Source: Desmonostoc muscorum FACHB-395
Lineage (GTDB): Bacteria > Cyanobacteriota > Cyanobacteriia > Cyanobacteriales > Nostocaceae
DNA length: 64,000 nucleotides
Assembly: GCF_014698035.1 (NCBI RefSeq)
Contig: NZ_JACJSF010000006.1
Location: 62,001-126,000 of the forward strand
Direction: 5' to 3'
A program made the position numbers and the translations under genes. Positions 61,659 to 64,000 of this stretch are shown one piece after another (within the stretch, counting starts at the first letter, position 1; each line of letters starts with the position of its first letter). The notes below the pieces were generated by a model, which was not told where the DNA came from, did no database searches, and saw only the letters and a program-made list of their open reading frames with translations.

Positions 61659-62729
61659 TTAGTTTTCAACTGTTGTATGAGACAATTGTGCATCAACAAC
61701 CCGACCTGTTGATCCAAGCGCTAATCTTTTTTGTTGACGCTTCAGCACTCCTACTGCACCAAAAGCACCAAGGGCTAAAATTCCCAAATTTATCGCAGGT
61801 TCAGGAACAGACTTAGCCTCAATCGCCGCCAGTGCTGTATCTGCAACTAACTTATGAACCCCTGTTGTTGGATGCACGGAGTCAAAGAATAAATAATCGT
61901 TTGGTTGGGAGCATACACTGATGATCGTCTGGAAATTCCCAACTACGCAAGGGGTAGTCACATCTTGAAACCCAAATTTCACTGGATTTGCTTGTATTTG
62001 ATTAAATAGGGAAAACACATCGACAGAGATTAGATTCAGATCAGAGTTATTGCTAAATTTGCCTAGTTCCTCTGCTAATTCCTGGTTATGCTCATTTGTC
62101 AAAGCAGTCAAGTTGCTAGATGAACCTGTCGCAAACGCCAATGGAATCTTACCCAAATCAGGCAAGTTAAAGACTAAAATATTTTTTGCGCCAGATGAGG
62201 TAAGTAACCCTACTGCATTTGATAAATTCTGAACTGTTTGAGTCGTATTAGTCGCTTGACCAAACACATAATCATTTGCGCCTCCCCACACAGCATAGAG
62301 GGCATTTGGATCAAGCTTCTGATTGGCTTGTTGCGTCAACAAGCCGACTTGCTCCAGTACTCCTGGTAACGGTGCATTAGGAACAACAGCATTACCTTGA
62401 CCAGAACTAGCACCGCCCACAGCAAAGTTAATCCCTTGGTTAGGAATACTAGGATTTAAAGTAATGTATGGAGAGGGTGTTAATCCTAGCTGATCTCCAA
62501 GGTAGTCTACCCACACCTGATCATTAGAAAAACGTCCTTGAAAGTATGGTGGATCTTGGGGAATAGCTGTTGTCGGAGCGACTAAACCACCAGTAGCACC
62601 GAAGACATTGCCAGTATCAGAAAGGCTGTCGCCAAATACGTAAAATTTGCTAAAACTCGCTGCACTCGCCTTGAGCGGTAACATGAAAGATAGGAGAACA
62701 AATCCTGCGGCTACAGCTTGTTTTTTCAT
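61659..62729 (-). CDS. Secreted GDSL (SGNH) esterase with PEP-CTERM tail
   Basis: 356 residues. Signal peptide (AVAAGFVLLSFMLPLKASAA), SGNH hydrolase blocks I YVFGDSLSDTGN (nucleophile Ser), II GINFAVGGASSG, III AVWGGANDYV and V FFDSVHPTTGVHKLVAD (Asp-His), so a secreted lipase/esterase is expected. The tail SVPEPAINLGILALGAFGAV then KRQQKR is a PEP-CTERM sorting signal, followed by about 20 residues (STGRVVDAQLSHTTVEN) beyond the usual basic end, which is unusual. Upstream of the M42 gene. Confidence 0.9.
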   Translation of the reverse strand: MKKQAVAAGFVLLSFMLPLKASAASFSKFYVFGDSLSDTGNVFGATGGLVAPTTAIPQDPPYFQGRFSNDQVWVDYLGDQLGLTPSPYITLNPSIPNQGINFAVGGASSGQGNAVVPNAPLPGVLEQVGLLTQQANQKLDPNALYAVWGGANDYVFGQATNTTQTVQNLSNAVGLLTSSGAKNILVFNLPDLGKIPLAFATGSSSNLTALTNEHNQELAEELGKFSNNSDLNLISVDVFSLFNQIQANPVKFGFQDVTTPCVVGNFQTIISVCSQPNDYLFFDSVHPTTGVHKLVADTALAAIEAKSVPEPAINLGILALGAFGAVGVLKRQQKRLALGSTGRVVDAQLSHTTVEN

Positions 62730-63046
62730 ATTTGTTTTACCTGTGGTATTTTTTAGTTTGTTTTAAAGTAATGAAAAGGCGATCGCTGGCAATTTGTTTT
62801 TTGAGTTAATTCAAACTAAGTACGTATATTGAGTTAATTTACGTTGTTTTACCTAACTATGCCTCAAAAATTCATCAAACACAGGTAAAAACGCTGAAAA
62901 CACTTAGATTTACATTTTCTTGATAAAAAATCAGTGTATTACAAAGAAATCGCAAATTTTCCATGCTAGAGCTTGGGCATTGTCCACTTTTCTGCTACGG
63001 ATAAACTAACCGCAACAGAATGGCGTAACCCTTCGTAGACATCGCT
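62730..63046. other. 317-base spacer with a short palindromic repeat at its right end
   Basis: AT-rich promoter region of the esterase gene with one HIP1 octamer near 62780. At 63022-63045 GGCGTAACCCTTCGTAGACA TCGC is a member of the short Nostoc repeat family also translated inside the kinase at 3447, here abutting the stop of the SLH gene. Confidence 0.5.
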
Positions 63047-64000
63047 TTAACTTCGCTTTAGCTTCAAAGCTTCAGTTGCCGACACACCTTCACTCTGACT
63101 GCCGAAATACCACAAAGTCATAGCAGCTTCAGCACGAGTTACTGGTTTTTTGGGCTGAAACAGAGTCGTATAGCCAAACACCCGCCGAATATTCGATTGT
63201 TCGCCATTTTGGTAATCAGCCAGCACTGCTCTTAAAGCCTTGGGGTCAATTCGCGCTGAGTCTTGGAAACCCCAGGTCTGTTTAACCGTATCTAAGTTAG
63301 CAGAAGGTAAAGCTTGACGAGTATCTAGGGGTAATTTCCACAACAGTAATTGTTCCCGCGTTAGGGGTGCATCAGGACGAAACAAAACGGCTGTGGAATC
63401 TCCAGACAAAGGACTAGGAATTAGCCCAGCTTCGGCTAATCCCTGAATTGCTGGAAAATCAGGGTCTTTTGCGGTAACATCACTAAAAACTGGTTGAGTG
63501 CTTTCTGATGCCAAGCGAATTTGTTTAGCTGGATTGCTGGCATACATAGCATTGTTAGCAGCAATTAGCCAACGAGCATATTCCCGATGTGTAACAATTT
63601 TACCGGGTTCAAACTGGTTATTTGTGGTAGTAGAATTACTCTTAGTTGCCTTTGGTTCTAGGGATAAAACACCTAATGCGGCTAAGTCTTGGATGTGTTG
63701 CCGCCATTCTTGTGGTACTTTATTCAGATCGCTGAATTCTTGAGATTCAGTTGTGGCTGTAGGAGTTGTTTGGTTATTAGCCGTACTTTGTGGCTGTGCT
63801 GCCAAGTTTGCAGGTGGTACTGGGCCAATGAACTGTGGATTTCCTGGTTGAGGAGCGACGTTAGTAGTTTCGTTAGAATTTGTATTTGGGGTAGTTTGTG
63901 CCGTAGCAATACTATTCGGTACGTAATCAATCAGTAATTCTGTGGCGGTTTGCGGTTGATTGGGTGTAGCGTTAGTAACTGATTTAGGCTGAATGGAAAT
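63047..64000 (-). CDS. SLH-domain protein (5' end beyond right edge)
   Basis: 318 residues visible; the frame stays open to base 64000 (ISIQPKSVTNATPNQPQTAT at the edge), so the methionine-like start at 63805 is internal. The first 85 residues are a Pro/Thr/Asn/Gln-rich linker; then SLH-like units: VPQEWRQHIQDLAALGVLSL, PVFSDVTAKDPDFPAIQGLA with FRPDAPLTREQLLLW, and DPKALRAVLADYQNG with FQPKKPVTRAEAAMTLWYFG. An N-terminal signal or other domain would lie outside the window. Probably envelope-associated. Confidence 0.85.
   Translation of the reverse strand: MSIQPKSVTNATPNQPQTATELLIDYVPNSIATAQTTPNTNSNETTNVAPQPGNPQFIGPVPPANLAAQPQSTANNQTTPTATTESQEFSDLNKVPQEWRQHIQDLAALGVLSLEPKATKSNSTTTNNQFEPGKIVTHREYARWLIAANNAMYASNPAKQIRLASESTQPVFSDVTAKDPDFPAIQGLAEAGLIPSPLSGDSTAVLFRPDAPLTREQLLLWKLPLDTRQALPSANLDTVKQTWGFQDSARIDPKALRAVLADYQNGEQSNIRRVFGYTTLFQPKKPVTRAEAAMTLWYFGSQSEGVSATEALKLKRS

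Noticed and set aside
61646..61717. N-terminal extension of the M42 peptidase
   Set aside because: Overlaps the upstream esterase gene and precedes the family-typical MWDYDRLF start.

Overview
The window comes from a filamentous, heterocyst-type cyanobacterium of the Nostoc/Anabaena group. The evidence is cyanophycin synthetase, RpaB, NblB, a DUF760 protein, many HIP1 octamers (GCGATCGC), WD40-fused Ser/Thr kinases, PEP-CTERM and SLH surface proteins, and intergenic spaces full of the degenerate heptamer arrays (CCCAATG, CTTGTCC, CTGACTC types) typical of these genomes. From memory, dps - carB - group 2 sigma factor and rpaB next to radA also match gene order in Anabaena sp. PCC 7120; I could not check this by alignment.

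Layout. 0-12.6 kb: 3' part of cphA, tatA, a membrane Ser/Thr kinase, cbiT, cdsA, a DUF2993 lipid-binding protein, an rluB-type pseudouridine synthase overlapping a rodZ-like gene, malQ, a NUDIX hydrolase, and a pentapeptide-repeat protein fused in frame to a RidA domain. 12.7-16.5 kb: a phosphonate/phosphite-type ABC importer (phnD, phnC, phnE) whose two internal spacers have been invaded by repeats. 16.5-21.3 kb: an 11-unit 21-bp tandem array, a P-loop/TPR NTPase of STAND type, a PH-like membrane protein and a thioredoxin-like [2Fe-2S] ferredoxin pair. 21.9-36.9 kb: dps, carB, a sigD-like sigma factor, DUF760, mutT, a CBS protein, nblB, a PEP-CTERM protein, DUF456, a degenerate M48 peptidase, a CCB-type assembly factor, rpaB and radA.

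37-49.5 kb is the most accessory part: a Uma2 protein, a kinase-WD40 gene split by a transposase relic, a frameshifted Uma2 remnant, a second kinase (DUF8082 tail), a c-heme sensor of Tll0287 type, an intact kinase-WD40 paralogue, a membrane ClpP-like serine protease, a peptidoglycan-binding protein and a large membrane protein of unknown role. 49.9-56.6 kb is the conserved transcription/translation operon rimP - nusA - ylxR - infB plus a four-helix membrane protein, with a hairpin and U-tract in the leader. 56.8-64 kb holds small hypotheticals, a beta-helix/SLH protein, DUF3493, tRNA-Thr(CGT), an M42 aminopeptidase, a GDSL esterase with PEP-CTERM tail and the 3' part of an SLH protein.

No CRISPR array, prophage or complete insertion sequence was seen. 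The main points for a second look are the 21-bp array before the NTPase gene, the pentapeptide-RidA fusion, the M48 protein lacking two zinc ligands, a palindromic repeat translated in frame inside a kinase, the broken kinase-WD40 gene, and several two-copy intergenic elements with clear terminal symmetry.
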